This document shows, piece after piece, positions 1-8,014 of a stretch of DNA of 43,102 nucleotides. The notes beneath the pieces are model-generated. The model saw only the letters and a program-made list of their open reading frames with translations, was not told the origin of the DNA and did no database searches. The DNA comes from CAMLOF01 sp041913045 (GTDB taxonomy: Bacteria > Pseudomonadota > Gammaproteobacteria > Burkholderiales > Burkholderiaceae_C): the NCBI GenBank assembly GCA_041913045.1, contig JAYSGB010000036.1, forward strand, positions 1-43,102, read 5' to 3'. Within the stretch, counting starts at the first letter, position 1, and each line of letters starts with the position of its first letter. A program made the translations under genes and the position numbers.

Positions 1-841
1 TGCCCTGGGCGATCTCGGCGGAAGCCGTGGCAACCGCCTCCGAGCCGTTGCGCACGCGGGAAACCACCTGGACAAGGCTGTCTTGCATGCCGGACAAGGA
101 GTGCAGCAGCTGACCGATTTCATCCTTGCCCGTGACGACGACGGTCTCGCTCAGATCCCCGTTGCCGATGCGTTGGGCGGTTTGGCGGGCGGCGTCAACA
201 CCTTTTGCAATGCCGCGCGACAGCCGCCAGCTGACCAGTGCCGCAATTGCCACCGTAACGGCAGCCAGGACTGCGCCGACCACGTAAAGCTGCCGGAACA
301 TGTTCTCCACCTCGGTGTGAGCGGCGCGGACCTGCGCCACTTCGCCATCCACGAGTTCCTGGGTTGCGCGGATGTAGGCGTCGGTGACCGGCACGAACTG
401 GCTTTGCACCAGGGCGCGGGCGCCATCGCCGTCGCCAGCGGCCTTCAGTTCGTTGACGCGATCGCGTGTGGCAAGCCAGGTCTTGCGGACTTCACCAACG
501 TTCTCGGCGCGGCGGCGGGAGTCGGCGTCCTGCACTTTGGCCAGGAAGGTTTTCTGGGTCTCGGTGGTGCTGCGCGATGTGGCGGCCATGGATTCCTTGA
601 AGAAGTCCAGCATGGCGCCATCTTCTGAGTAGCCTACGGCAAGGGAGCGGGCCGAGTTTTGCCGCACGTCGCCCTGCCATTGACCCGCCAGTTGCAGCAG
701 CTCTGATGACAAAGCCATCCGTTCAGACGCTCGCGAAACTTGCTCGACGCGCCACGCGGTGACACCCGCAAGCAGCAGAAAGAGTGCGATGACAGCAGCG
801 AAGCCAAGCTGGAGCCTGGTGGAAATTTTGAGGTTTAGCAT
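1..841 (-). CDS. Methyl-accepting chemotaxis protein, N-terminal part (runs off window)
   Basis: Reverse frame opening at the ATG at 839-841 (MLNLKISTRLQLGFAAVIAL) and staying open to the window edge, about 280 residues. The start has a short cytoplasmic tail and a membrane helix at about residues 11-30, then a four-helix-bundle-like periplasmic sensor region rich in Arg, Glu and Ala. A second membrane helix at about 183-203 (VGAVLAAVTVAIAALVSW) leads into a HAMP domain ending near SETVVVTGKDEIGQLLHSLS. The methyl-accepting signalling domain lies outside the window, so this is a 5' fragment of a full gene, not a truncation. In this family the receptor reports ligands to CheA/CheW and steers flagellar motility. 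Its leader holds a cyclic-di-GMP riboswitch and terminator, so its expression should depend on that messenger. The ligand is unknown. Confidence 0.9.
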   Translation of the reverse strand, partial: MLNLKISTRLQLGFAAVIALFLLLAGVTAWRVEQVSRASERMALSSELLQLAGQWQGDVRQNSARSLAVGYSEDGAMLDFFKESMAATSRSTTETQKTFLAKVQDADSRRRAENVGEVRKTWLATRDRVNELKAAGDGDGARALVQSQFVPVTDAYIRATQELVDGEVAQVRAAHTEVENMFRQLYVVGAVLAAVTVAIAALVSWRLSRGIAKGVDAARQTAQRIGNGDLSETVVVTGKDEIGQLLHSLSGMQDSLVQVVSRVRNGSEAVATASAEIAQG

Positions 842-904
842 GGTCCGGGTAGAGCAGACAAGCCCTTGAGGGGCGAGAAGTCACCCGGACGAGTATTGAG
901 GTGG

Positions 905-941
905 CAAAAATGGAAGATGTGAGACTTGGATGCTCTTCCAT
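905..941 (-). terminator. Rho-independent terminator in the chemoreceptor leader (riboswitch expression platform)
   Basis: On the minus strand ATGGAAGA (934-941) and TCTTCCAT (910-917) form a perfect 8-bp stem with a 16-nt loop, followed at once by a run of T (906-910). It sits between the GEMM-I aptamer and the chemoreceptor start codon, the place expected for a riboswitch-controlled terminator. Confidence 0.75.
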
Positions 942-984
942 TGCGACATCGGCCGGCTGTTTTTTGAAGGGAGAAATGCCTGTG

Positions 985-1073
985 ACCGAAGGCAGCCCCG
1001 CTGTCATGGTTCTCCGTGGAGAACGTTAGACCGGAGGCTTTGCGACCTCGCCTTTCGCGCGAGTGTGCCTATG
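985..1073 (-). promoter_or_regulatory. GEMM-I (c-di-GMP-I) riboswitch aptamer
   Basis: The minus-strand RNA carries the class I cyclic-di-GMP riboswitch core in order: an AGGCACAC segment, a stem closed by a GAAA loop (CTCGCGCGAAAGGCGAG), GTCGCAAAGCCTCCGG with the invariant GCAAAGCC, then TCTAA, a second hairpin (GTTCTCCACGGAGAAC) and ACAGCGGGGCTGCC. The order and the invariant bases match Vibrio Vc2. A perfect hairpin plus T-tract follows about 45 nt downstream and the chemoreceptor start about 145 nt downstream. Whether binding turns the gene on or off cannot be read with certainty. The exact P1 boundaries are approximate. Confidence 0.92.
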
Positions 1074-1100
1074 TTTTCCGCCGATTGTCACAGATTTTTA
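1074..1100 (-). promoter_or_regulatory. Candidate sigma-28 (FliA) promoter for riboswitch-chemoreceptor RNA
   Basis: On the minus strand TAAAAATC (1093-1100), an 11-nt spacer and GCGGAAAA (1074-1081) resemble the flagellar sigma-28 pattern TAAAGTTT-N11-GCCGATAA: the TAAA core and spacing match, and 6 of 8 bases match in the -10. Transcription would start at the edge of the aptamer, which may leave little room for the P1 stem, so this is tentative. Confidence 0.35.
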
Positions 1101-1139
1101 CATACCGTGCTGGGTATGTTCGGGAAAACACCTGTGACA
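1086..1139. repeat. Nested inverted repeats upstream of the riboswitch
   Basis: TGTCACAG (1086-1093) and CTGTGACA (1132-1139) are perfect inverted 8-mers. Inside them ACATACC (1100-1106) and GGTATGT (1113-1119) form a second perfect 7-bp stem with a 6-nt loop. They lie between the end of the GGDEF/EAL gene and the chemoreceptor leader and overlap the candidate sigma-28 -35 element. They could be an operator or a transcription barrier; no protein can be assigned. Confidence 0.6.
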
Positions 1140-1161
1140 TGTTTGCAGGTAATCCGCGAGG

Positions 1162-3714
1162 TCAGGCGGTCACGTCGAACAGCGGAGTCTTGACGATTTC
1201 TTCTGCAGGGCTGGGGCGCCCGAAGTGATAGCCCTGCAAAACGTCAACGCCGAGTTCGCTGAGCAGCATGGAAGTGTCGTCGTCTTCCACACCCTCGGCC
1301 ACCGTGCGCAGCCTCAGTGCCTTGGCCAAGCTGACAATGCCTTGCACCAGTCGCAATCCTTCAGGGGTGTGAACGCGCCGCACGAACGAGATGTCGATCT
1401 TGAGTTCGCCGATGGGGAGCTCGTGTAACTGGGAGAGGGATGCGTAGCCCGTTCCAAAATCATCCAATGCCAGGGTGAAGCCAGCTTGCGCCAGTTGGCG
1501 CAGCCGCTCTTCGGCGAATTCCACATCCATCAAGGCAACGGATTCGGTGATTTCGAGCACCAGGGCATCTGGGTGCAGGCCGTGCTCGGCAAGATCCCCC
1601 ATCAAGGTGTCAACAAAGTCCGATGCGAACAGCTGGCGCTTGGAGATGTTGATGGACAGGGTCAGGTCTGGGTGGGTTTTGCGCCATTGCTGGAACTGGG
1701 CGAACGCCTGGCGCTGTACGCTCTGGCCGAGTTCGCCAATGAGTCCCAGGTTCTCGGCCATGGGTATGAAGCTGCCAGGGGAGATCCAGCCTAGGTCGGG
1801 GTCGTGCCAGCGTGCCAGCGCTTCCATGCCGACCAGATGCTGACGGCCCTGCGCGTCGCGGCGCGCAGAGACCAGGGGTTGGAACCAGACGGTGATGCGG
1901 TTCTCACGCACGGCCTGTGCGAGGCGGTTTTGTATGTACAGCTCCTTCTTGCCCAGACCTTTGCTGGACATGTCGGAGAACAGCTGGAAGTTGTTGCGGC
2001 CTTGTGATTTGGCGTAGAACATGGCGCGGTCGGCCTGGGCCAGCAGGTGATCTACGTCGCCGTTGGTGTCATCTTCGGGGTAGATGGCGATGCCCATGCT
2101 GAACGTGGCGTTGATGGCGAGGTCGTCCAGCATGATCGTCTGGCGCATGGCTTCGATCATCTTGCGCGCGACGTGGCGTGCGTCGTCCATCGAGCTGAGG
2201 CCGGGCAGCAGAACCACGAACTCGTCACCCCCCCAGCGCGCAAGCGTGTCGACTTCTCGCAGGCTGCCTCTGAGAACCTGGGCCAGGGCCAGAAGGTAGG
2301 CGTCGCCAGTCTTGTGGCCGTAGGCATCGTTGATGTTCTTGAAGTGGTCAAGATCGATGAAGCACACGCCCACATGCTGCCCGGAACGACTGGCTTGCTG
2401 GATCGCCTGTTTGAGTCGATCTTCCAGCAGCACGCGGTTGGGCAGGCCTGTGAGTGCGTCATGCAACGCCATGTGGGTGATGTGGCGTTCCTGAAGGTAG
2501 CTTTTGGTGATGTCACGCAGGACGCCACGGATGCCACGGCCTTGACCGTCCTCGTCTCTTTCCACCACGAAGCGGCATTCGATCCATTGGGCGGCGCGGT
2601 TTTCGACTTGCAGCCGGAACCGGCCCTTGAATTCGTCCTTGCGACCAGAGGTGAGGTCCTGCAGGTGGCGAGCGAACCCCTCACGGTCTTCCTCGTGCAT
2701 GTAGCCCACCAGATTGGACGAAGCGTTGGCTGGCAGATCCATCAGCCGCCACCAGCCGTTGTTGGCGTTCAGGATGCGACCTTGAGCATCGAGCTCCAGC
2801 ACCGCTTCTTCCAGCAAGTCCAGCGTGCGTACGAAGGCGTGCTGCTCTGCTGCGCGGATCTTTTCCCGGCCCAGCGCGAGTTGCAGTGCCGCGAAGGGTG
2901 AGCGCACGCTGTCGACGAAAACCGCGCGATAGATGAAGTAATAGCTGACGATTTTGTAGATGTGGCCGGTGGCGTTGACGAGGTCGGTGACGCGCCCGTA
3001 TTTGGTGAAGTACAGCTCTGACATGGCTGCGATCGCAGCCGCCGCATAAAGGTCAACCGTGCTGTAAGCGCGTGCCTGGGACGATTGCCTGTAAAAAAGA
3101 AAAGCGGCCAACCCGTAGGTGCCGACCAGGGCGTATTCGATACCCACCTTGAGCGGGGTGAGGCCTTGTCCTGCCACGAAGAACTCTGGCGCCCAATGTG
3201 GCTGAAAGAAGCCCACCCAACTCACGATCGCCACGTAACTGAGCACGCCTCCCATGATGGCGTGACGAGCCTGAACACTGCGCAGAGGACGCCAGGGCCG
3301 CAGCGCCACGATCAGCAGGCCGATGGCTGCGAGTATGCGGGCTGCAAGCCAGAAGTTGATGGCCTTCTGTGGGCTGGCCCCTGTGACCAGGTGCGGCATG
3401 CCGTCGTATGACAGCGTGTGTGCGTAGTCGATGAGGCCAGTGCCCAACAGCACAGCGCCGAGCAGGACAATATTGCCGGGCCGGTCTTCGGCGCGCGCGT
3501 GCCATGCAATGCCGAAGCCGAGCAGGGCGACCACAATCGAGCCGAACTCCAGGGTGGTGTGCAAAGGCAGAAAGTAGGAGGCTGGCAGGTCCAGCGCGAG
3601 CGTACCCGTCCACAGCGGAATGCTCAGCAGCAGCATCACCACCACCCAGGTGTTGGCTTGTTGTCGTCCGCGTTCGCTGACGACCGGCGAGGCAAGAGGC
3701 AGCACGTTCTGCAT
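1162..3714 (-). CDS. Membrane GGDEF/EAL cyclic-di-GMP protein (MASE3-like, PAS)
   Basis: About 850 residues if started at the ATG at 3714 (MQNVLPLASP); an in-frame upstream start at 3825 is less likely because it adds a nonconserved tail. The first 260 or so residues are a multi-helix integral membrane sensor resembling MASE3. A PAS domain (about 290-400), GGDEF (about 410-575) and EAL (about 590-835) follow. The GGDEF signature is intact (ARWGGDEF, near residue 494), and REVD sits five residues before it, the inhibitory I-site for product binding. The EAL half keeps EALARW, NISKRQL, EITES, DDFGTGYASL and the AEGVED segment, so phosphodiesterase activity is also plausible. Either activity could dominate. 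It lies directly before the c-di-GMP-riboswitch-controlled chemoreceptor on the same strand. The sensed signal is unknown. Confidence 0.9.
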   Translation of the reverse strand: MQNVLPLASPVVSERGRQQANTWVVVMLLLSIPLWTGTLALDLPASYFLPLHTTLEFGSIVVALLGFGIAWHARAEDRPGNIVLLGAVLLGTGLIDYAHTLSYDGMPHLVTGASPQKAINFWLAARILAAIGLLIVALRPWRPLRSVQARHAIMGGVLSYVAIVSWVGFFQPHWAPEFFVAGQGLTPLKVGIEYALVGTYGLAAFLFYRQSSQARAYSTVDLYAAAAIAAMSELYFTKYGRVTDLVNATGHIYKIVSYYFIYRAVFVDSVRSPFAALQLALGREKIRAAEQHAFVRTLDLLEEAVLELDAQGRILNANNGWWRLMDLPANASSNLVGYMHEEDREGFARHLQDLTSGRKDEFKGRFRLQVENRAAQWIECRFVVERDEDGQGRGIRGVLRDITKSYLQERHITHMALHDALTGLPNRVLLEDRLKQAIQQASRSGQHVGVCFIDLDHFKNINDAYGHKTGDAYLLALAQVLRGSLREVDTLARWGGDEFVVLLPGLSSMDDARHVARKMIEAMRQTIMLDDLAINATFSMGIAIYPEDDTNGDVDHLLAQADRAMFYAKSQGRNNFQLFSDMSSKGLGKKELYIQNRLAQAVRENRITVWFQPLVSARRDAQGRQHLVGMEALARWHDPDLGWISPGSFIPMAENLGLIGELGQSVQRQAFAQFQQWRKTHPDLTLSINISKRQLFASDFVDTLMGDLAEHGLHPDALVLEITESVALMDVEFAEERLRQLAQAGFTLALDDFGTGYASLSQLHELPIGELKIDISFVRRVHTPEGLRLVQGIVSLAKALRLRTVAEGVEDDDTSMLLSELGVDVLQGYHFGRPSPAEEIVKTPLFDVTA

Positions 3715-3872
3715 GGTTTGGCTGGGGGAATGCTTGGTGAACCGTACGGAGTATAGGGGGCGTATAAGTACGGCGTGATAAAGCCAGTCAGCCTTCGCGA
3801 CAGCGGTCACAGTCGAGTTTTGCAAAAATACAGGGTTTACCCGAAATCGTTTACATCAATCGAGGTTCCGAA

Positions 3873-4433
3873 TTGCCACTGCCTACACCTGTTTCGCGCA
3901 AGCACATGCATACCCGTCGCGTGGAGTACCGAGGCTTCCTGCGCGAGGACGGCCTGTGGGATATTGAAGGCGAGCTGCACGACAGCAAACCCCATGCTTT
4001 TGAGATCAAAGGCGAGGGGCAGTGGGCCCCTGGTGAGGCGGTGCACCATATGTGCATACGGGTCACGCTGGACAACCACATGGTGGTGCAGGACATACAG
4101 GTTGCCATGGACAGCACCCCCCATGAGCCTTGCATTCAGGCAGCAGAGCCGATGCGGCGCATGATTGGCTGCCGCATGGGAGGTGGGTGGCGCCAGGCCA
4201 TTGAGCGCAACCTTGGAGGCGTGCAAGGGTGCACCCATTTGCGCGAACTGCTCTACAACATGGCCACGGCGGCTTTCCAGACCATGGCCGAGGTGGCCTT
4301 TGCCGTGCCTTCACAAGACAAACCGCCCGCTCACCTGGGCAAGTGCCTGACCTGGGACTTCAACAGCCCCGTGGTGGAAAGGGTCTACCCGATGTTTTTC
4401 CGCTGGCAGCCGCCAGCCAAGCCATCTGCCTGA
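3873..4433 (+). CDS. DUF2889 family protein
   Basis: A 186-residue soluble protein starting at a TTG codon (3873), preceded by a GAGG ribosome-binding site at about 3861-3865. The start is chosen because the opening MPLPTPVSRKHMHTRRVEYRG matches the usual N-terminus of DUF2889 proteins, where a later ATG at 3906 would remove the conserved proline-rich start. The conserved REDGLWDIEGEL block is present. The latter half includes a conserved stretch around residues 95-140 (PMRRMIGCRMGGGWRQAIE, then a CTHLRELL segment). The family is widespread in proteobacteria and has no established function. The gene is divergent from the GGDEF/EAL gene and converges on the glutathione transferase gene. Confidence 0.85.
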   Translation: MPLPTPVSRKHMHTRRVEYRGFLREDGLWDIEGELHDSKPHAFEIKGEGQWAPGEAVHHMCIRVTLDNHMVVQDIQVAMDSTPHEPCIQAAEPMRRMIGCRMGGGWRQAIERNLGGVQGCTHLRELLYNMATAAFQTMAEVAFAVPSQDKPPAHLGKCLTWDFNSPVVERVYPMFFRWQPPAKPSA

Positions 4434-4440
4434 GATGGCT
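4420..4440. terminator. Hairpin at the end of the DUF2889 gene
   Basis: AGCCATC (4420-4426) and GATGGCT (4434-4440) form a perfect 7-bp stem with a 7-nt loop, spanning the stop codon of the DUF2889 gene and lying between two convergent genes. There is no clear T-run on either side, so termination is only suggested. Confidence 0.35.
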
Positions 4441-4447
4441 GGGTGTT

Positions 4448-5095
4448 TCAGCGTTTGTAGCGTGCCATCAGCTGCTCGGTGTTGGCCTTGCGGTCGGCAT
4501 TGATGGTTTGCACGTGGGGCCTTTCGGCCATGCGTTTGAGATAGTCGCGCACCGGCAGGTCTGCCAGGAAGTCGCGCCCGAGAACGAGTTTGGTAGCGCT
4601 GGATACCAAGGGCAGGTGTGTGATGGCGGCGCAGTCTGCGAGCGTGAATTCGCTACCTGCCACGAATGGTGAAAAACGCGCCAGCTTGGAGAAGGCAGCA
4701 ACGTTTTTTTCCAGCTGTTCGCCCACTTTCTGCTTAACGCCTTCGCTCACCTGCCCGCCGAAGAAGGCCTGGGGGTAAAGCTTGCGGGCTTCAAGTTCCA
4801 GGTGCAGTTCGAGGAAGGTGTTGATTTCGCGCACCTTTGCTCGCTGGAACGGGTCGGTGGGAAGCAACGCGGCAGCAGATGGGTAGGCATCCTCCAGGTA
4901 CTCGACGATGACGGCCGACTCGCACAGCGAGCCCTGGGGCGTCTGCAGGTAGGGCACTTTGCCCAAGGGGGTGCTGTCGAGGTCGGTCTCTCCCACCCAG
5001 CAGAGCGATTCCTCAAAGGGGATACCTTTTTCAAGCAGTGCTAGCTTGACTTTGCTGTAGTAGTTGCTGGCAGAAAAGCCGCAAAGTTTGAGCAT
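4448..5095 (-). CDS. Glutathione S-transferase family protein
   Basis: A 215-residue cytosolic protein of typical GST length. The N-terminal thioredoxin-like domain (about 1-78) opens MLKLCGFSASNYYSKVKLAL and contains the cis-proline region GKVPYLQTPQG followed by ESAVIVEYLED, the glutathione-binding Glu-Ser pair. The helical C-terminal domain carries the N-capping motif region FTLADCAAITHL. The family conjugates glutathione to electrophiles or acts in redox repair; the substrate cannot be predicted. The catalytic position is probably one of the serines in FSASNYYS. It converges with DUF2889 and is followed on the same strand by the lipoprotein gene, with no sign of a dedicated operon. Confidence 0.9.
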   Translation of the reverse strand: MLKLCGFSASNYYSKVKLALLEKGIPFEESLCWVGETDLDSTPLGKVPYLQTPQGSLCESAVIVEYLEDAYPSAAALLPTDPFQRAKVREINTFLELHLELEARKLYPQAFFGGQVSEGVKQKVGEQLEKNVAAFSKLARFSPFVAGSEFTLADCAAITHLPLVSSATKLVLGRDFLADLPVRDYLKRMAERPHVQTINADRKANTEQLMARYKR

Positions 5096-5186
5096 GGATG
5101 CCTCCGTAACGCGTGGTCAGGCGCGCATCTTGCCGCAATAAGGGCATGGAGGCTGTCGACTGGGCGTCAAATTGAGGAGGGGGAGC

Positions 5187-5738
5187 TCAAAGCTGCGAGC
5201 GCTGGCCTTCGGTGAGAGTGTCCAACTGGAAGAGTCCGCTCTTGTCCCACAGCCAGGTGTCTGTATAGACCACGCCGCCCATGCGGCGGGGCGCGGGGAA
5301 CGGGGATGCGGCGCGCACCGTACGTTCGATTTCGGCCATGACGGCTGGAACATGCCGGGGCGCGCGCATCCAGTCGATGCGGCGCACGTTGCCGCGAGCG
5401 TCCAGCTCCACCTGCATGACGCCAACGGCTTGCAGCAAAGGCGGCATCTTGCCTTTGAAGATGCGGTTGCGGTTGAGTTCGTACAGGTGGGCGGCAGCGT
5501 CGCGCCGGTATTCCTTGGCTGAGGCTGCCATGGAGATCTTGCCTGCCGGCTCGGCTGGCGCTGGCACTGCAACGGGCGGCGTTGCCGGAGAAGGGGCGGG
5601 ACCCTGCGTGGGGGCTGGAGGTGGGGGTGAGGCGCACGACGCCAGCAGAGCCGCTATGCCCGCGGCGACGAGCGAGACACTGCGGCTGCGCCCCGCTGAC
5701 TTGGTGGAGTTGGAGGGAGGCAGGGTTGCGTGGCTCAT
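5187..5738 (-). CDS. Lipoprotein with TonB-C-like domain
   Basis: A 183-residue protein. A signal sequence ends in the lipobox LLASCASP (Cys near residue 35), so it is predicted to be lipid-anchored. A proline/alanine-rich linker (about 38-65) follows, then a globular domain with the order YRRDAAAHLYELNRNRIFKGKMPP, VGVMQVELDARGNVRRIDWMRAPRH and MAEIERTVRAASPFPAPRRM. This resembles the TonB C-terminal/energy-transducer fold, but without the transmembrane anchor of TonB. Its role is unknown; a periplasmic structural or envelope function is an inference. It is divergent from xdhC, with 93 bp between the two starts. Confidence 0.75.
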   Translation of the reverse strand: MSHATLPPSNSTKSAGRSRSVSLVAAGIAALLASCASPPPPAPTQGPAPSPATPPVAVPAPAEPAGKISMAASAKEYRRDAAAHLYELNRNRIFKGKMPPLLQAVGVMQVELDARGNVRRIDWMRAPRHVPAVMAEIERTVRAASPFPAPRRMGGVVYTDTWLWDKSGLFQLDTLTEGQRSQL

Positions 5739-5831
5739 GGCTTGTCTCTTGGATGCGGTATTTGCTGTTGCGTCGGCAGTTTATGCGCTTTCGCGAAGCC
5801 AGTGTGCAACCAAACACCGGATACTTGGGGC

Positions 5832-6677
5832 ATGACCCGGCCGATTTTTACAGGGCGTGATGCGTCTTACTTTTTGGAACGTTTGGCATTGGAGCCTGCT
5901 GTGCTGGTGCGCGTGGAGGCGACCCAGGGGTCGGTGCCGCGCGAGGTGGGCGCCTGGATGGCGGTTTTTGCCAGTGGTGAACTGGCCGGCACGGTGGGCG
6001 GCGGGCACCTGGAGTGGCAGGCGCAGCAATGGGCGGCAGAAGCGTTGAGCCAGGGGGTGCAACCGGGCTGGCAGGAAGTGCGGCGGTTTGCCTTGGGACC
6101 CAGCCTGGGGCAGTGCTGCGGCGGTGTGGTGCATTTGCGGGCACAGCGGGTGGACGCAGCTGACGTGACCGCGTTGCGGGGTGCCTTGTGTGCCAGCGGT
6201 CACCCGGTGGCGCTGTTCGGTGGCGGGCATGTGGGGCGGGCCCTTGTGGCGGCACTGGCCCCCTTGCCGTTTGCATTGCGCTGGATTGACAGCCGTGACG
6301 AGGTGTTTCCACCGGTGTTGCCTGACAACGTGGAGGTCGAGCATTCAGACCCGGTGCAGGCTGCCGTGGCCGATCTGGCGCCGGGCACGCTGGTGCTGAT
6401 CATGAGCTTCAGCCATGCAGAGGATCTGGACATCGTGGACGCCTGTCTTCAGCGGCAGGCGCAGCGCGGGGACTTGCCTTTCGTGGGGCTCATTGGCAGC
6501 CGCAGCAAATGGGCGGCCTTCCGACACCGGTTGGAGGCGCGCGGGCATGGACCGCAGGCGCTGGAGCACGTGACTTGCCCGATCGGGTTGCCAGGCATTG
6601 CTGGCAAGCAGCCCGAGGTCATTGCGGCCAGCGTGGCGGCGCAGTTGCTGATGCAGCTGGAACGCCTCAGGGCATGA
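5832..6677 (+). CDS. xdhC: XdhC family molybdenum cofactor insertion protein
   Basis: A 281-residue protein starting at ATG 5832 (MTRPIFTGRDASYF), the first start after the divergent promoter region. The N-terminal XdhC/CoxI domain has ATQGSVPREVGAWMAV and GTVGGGHLEWQA, and Cys residues in GQCCGGVV. The C-terminal Rossmann domain begins VALFGGGHVGRALVAAL and ends with FVGLIGSRSKW and CPIGLPGIAGKQPEVIAASVAAQLL. XdhC proteins bind molybdopterin cofactor, promote its sulfuration and load it into xanthine dehydrogenase. No xdhA or xdhB is in the window, so it stands alone here. It may relate functionally to the purine cluster at 12-17.7 kb. Its end overlaps the convergent anti-sigma gene by 11 bp. 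Confidence 0.92.
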   Translation: MTRPIFTGRDASYFLERLALEPAVLVRVEATQGSVPREVGAWMAVFASGELAGTVGGGHLEWQAQQWAAEALSQGVQPGWQEVRRFALGPSLGQCCGGVVHLRAQRVDAADVTALRGALCASGHPVALFGGGHVGRALVAALAPLPFALRWIDSRDEVFPPVLPDNVEVEHSDPVQAAVADLAPGTLVLIMSFSHAEDLDIVDACLQRQAQRGDLPFVGLIGSRSKWAAFRHRLEARGHGPQALEHVTCPIGLPGIAGKQPEVIAASVAAQLLMQLERLRA

Positions 6678-7464
6678 GTTGCGGGTGCGCCGTGCTGGCC
6701 AGTTCGGCCAGACGGTTGCGAGGCAGTTGGCCGCTGAGGGCGTAGCCCAGCGTGCCCTGGACCCAGTAGAAGGTTTGTGTGTCGCCCCAGCGGGCGAAGC
6801 GGAATTCGCCCACGGCTTTGCCCGGTGCGGTGTCGAGTGTAGACACGTGCAGGGTGACACGGGCGCCCTGGGCGTCTTCGTACATGAAGAGGGCGCGCGC
6901 CTGGCCGGCCTCGCCGGGCAGCAGTCGCCCGCCTACGAGGTGAAAGCCTTGTGCGTCCAGCACGGGGGCTTTCAATGGGGTGCCCAGCCGGCGCGAAAGC
7001 CACTGCACCAGATGCGCCTGCTGGTCGGCATCCACTTCCACTGGGTGGCGCTTTTCGGGCACGTAAACAACGTGGGCGACGCGTGCCTCGCGCACGAAAC
7101 CGGGAACGCCGTTGGCCGCCACTGACACCCCCGATGGGTGCAGTTGCCAGCCCAGGCCGAAACCCACCGCAAGCAGCAGGCCTGCGGCGATGCCCTGCGC
7201 CCAAGGGGCGGCGGCCCAGCGTTGCCAGGCACTGCGTGGGCGTACGGCGCGGGCCAGCGCCATTGGGATGGGCTCATCGAGCACGGCGCGTTCCAGCCCA
7301 TGCAGGGCTTGGCGCTGTGCTTGCCATGCGCGTACACGCTCGGCATCTTCAGGGTGCTGCAACAGCCAGCTTGTGACGGCTTCCACCCGGTCCGGGGGCA
7401 ATTGCCCGTCAACCCAGGCGTGCAGCTCGGCTTCCTGTACGTTGGAGGGGGGCAGGGGTTTCAT
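6667..7464 (-). CDS. Membrane anti-sigma factor (partner of the upstream ECF sigma factor)
   Basis: A 265-residue protein. The cytoplasmic N-terminus has an anti-sigma-like opening (AELHAWVDGQLPPDRVEAV) without the HxxxCxxC zinc motif. A single membrane helix lies at about residues 93-112 (GIAAGLLLAVGFGLGWQL). The rest is a periplasmic domain with the conserved VYVPEKRHPVEVDADQQAHL and a segment beginning GFHLVGGRLLPGE. This layout is typical of FecR/RskA-like anti-sigma factors that hold an ECF sigma factor at the membrane until a signal arrives. It lies 13 bp downstream of the ECF sigma gene on the same strand, so the two are almost certainly co-transcribed. The inducing signal is unknown. 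Confidence 0.85.
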   Translation of the reverse strand: MKPLPPSNVQEAELHAWVDGQLPPDRVEAVTSWLLQHPEDAERVRAWQAQRQALHGLERAVLDEPIPMALARAVRPRSAWQRWAAAPWAQGIAAGLLLAVGFGLGWQLHPSGVSVAANGVPGFVREARVAHVVYVPEKRHPVEVDADQQAHLVQWLSRRLGTPLKAPVLDAQGFHLVGGRLLPGEAGQARALFMYEDAQGARVTLHVSTLDTAPGKAVGEFRFARWGDTQTFYWVQGTLGYALSGQLPRNRLAELASTAHPQLMP

Positions 7465-7477
7465 TTCGAGAACCGTT

Positions 7478-7999
7478 TCATCGAACCACTTTGAGGGCGG
7501 CGGCGCGCGCGGGGGCTTGGGGTTCGCCAGTCATGAGCATGCGCAACTGCTCGCGTGCGCGCGACAGGCGTGACATGACCGTGCCCGTGGGCACGCCGAG
7601 CACCTGCGCCGCCTCGGCGTAGCTCATTTCTTCCACGCAGATCAGCAGAACGACCTGGCGCGCCGCTGGCGCAAGCCGGGCCAGCGCGCGTTCCAGGTCC
7701 AGCCGCTCAGGCACATGGGACAGGGGGTCGTGGGCCGGTTCGGTCCATTCGTCGAGTTCTTCATGGGCGTCGTCGCGCCCATGGTCGCGCACCTGGTTGA
7801 GGTACAGGTTGTGCATGAGCGAGAACAGCCAGCCGCGCAGCCCGCCACCGTCGGCGCGCGGCTGCCACAGGCTCCATTTGCGGCAGGCGCGTTCCAGCGT
7901 GTCTTGCACCAGGTCGTCGGCACGCGTGGCGTCGCCGGTCAGCAGCCTGGCGTAGCGGCGCAACCGGGGAATGTGGGGCAATGCGCTTTCGATGCCCAC
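7478..7999 (-). CDS. ECF-type RNA polymerase sigma factor
   Basis: A 173-residue sigma factor. Region 2 runs from about 10 to 75 (RLRRYARLLTGDATRADDLV, then WSLWQ) and region 4 from about 105 to 160 (ARLAPAARQVVLLICVEEMS, then a YAEAAQVLGVPTGTV helix-turn-helix). Regions 1.1 and 3 are missing, as in ECF factors. It would direct RNA polymerase to promoters for a small envelope or stress regulon. It is preceded 15 bp upstream by the secreted-repeat lipoprotein gene and followed by its membrane anti-sigma factor, giving a three-gene unit. Confidence 0.92.
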   Translation of the reverse strand: MGIESALPHIPRLRRYARLLTGDATRADDLVQDTLERACRKWSLWQPRADGGGLRGWLFSLMHNLYLNQVRDHGRDDAHEELDEWTEPAHDPLSHVPERLDLERALARLAPAARQVVLLICVEEMSYAEAAQVLGVPTGTVMSRLSRAREQLRMLMTGEPQAPARAAALKVVR

Positions 8000-8014
8000 G
8001 CGTGCTGATCCTGC

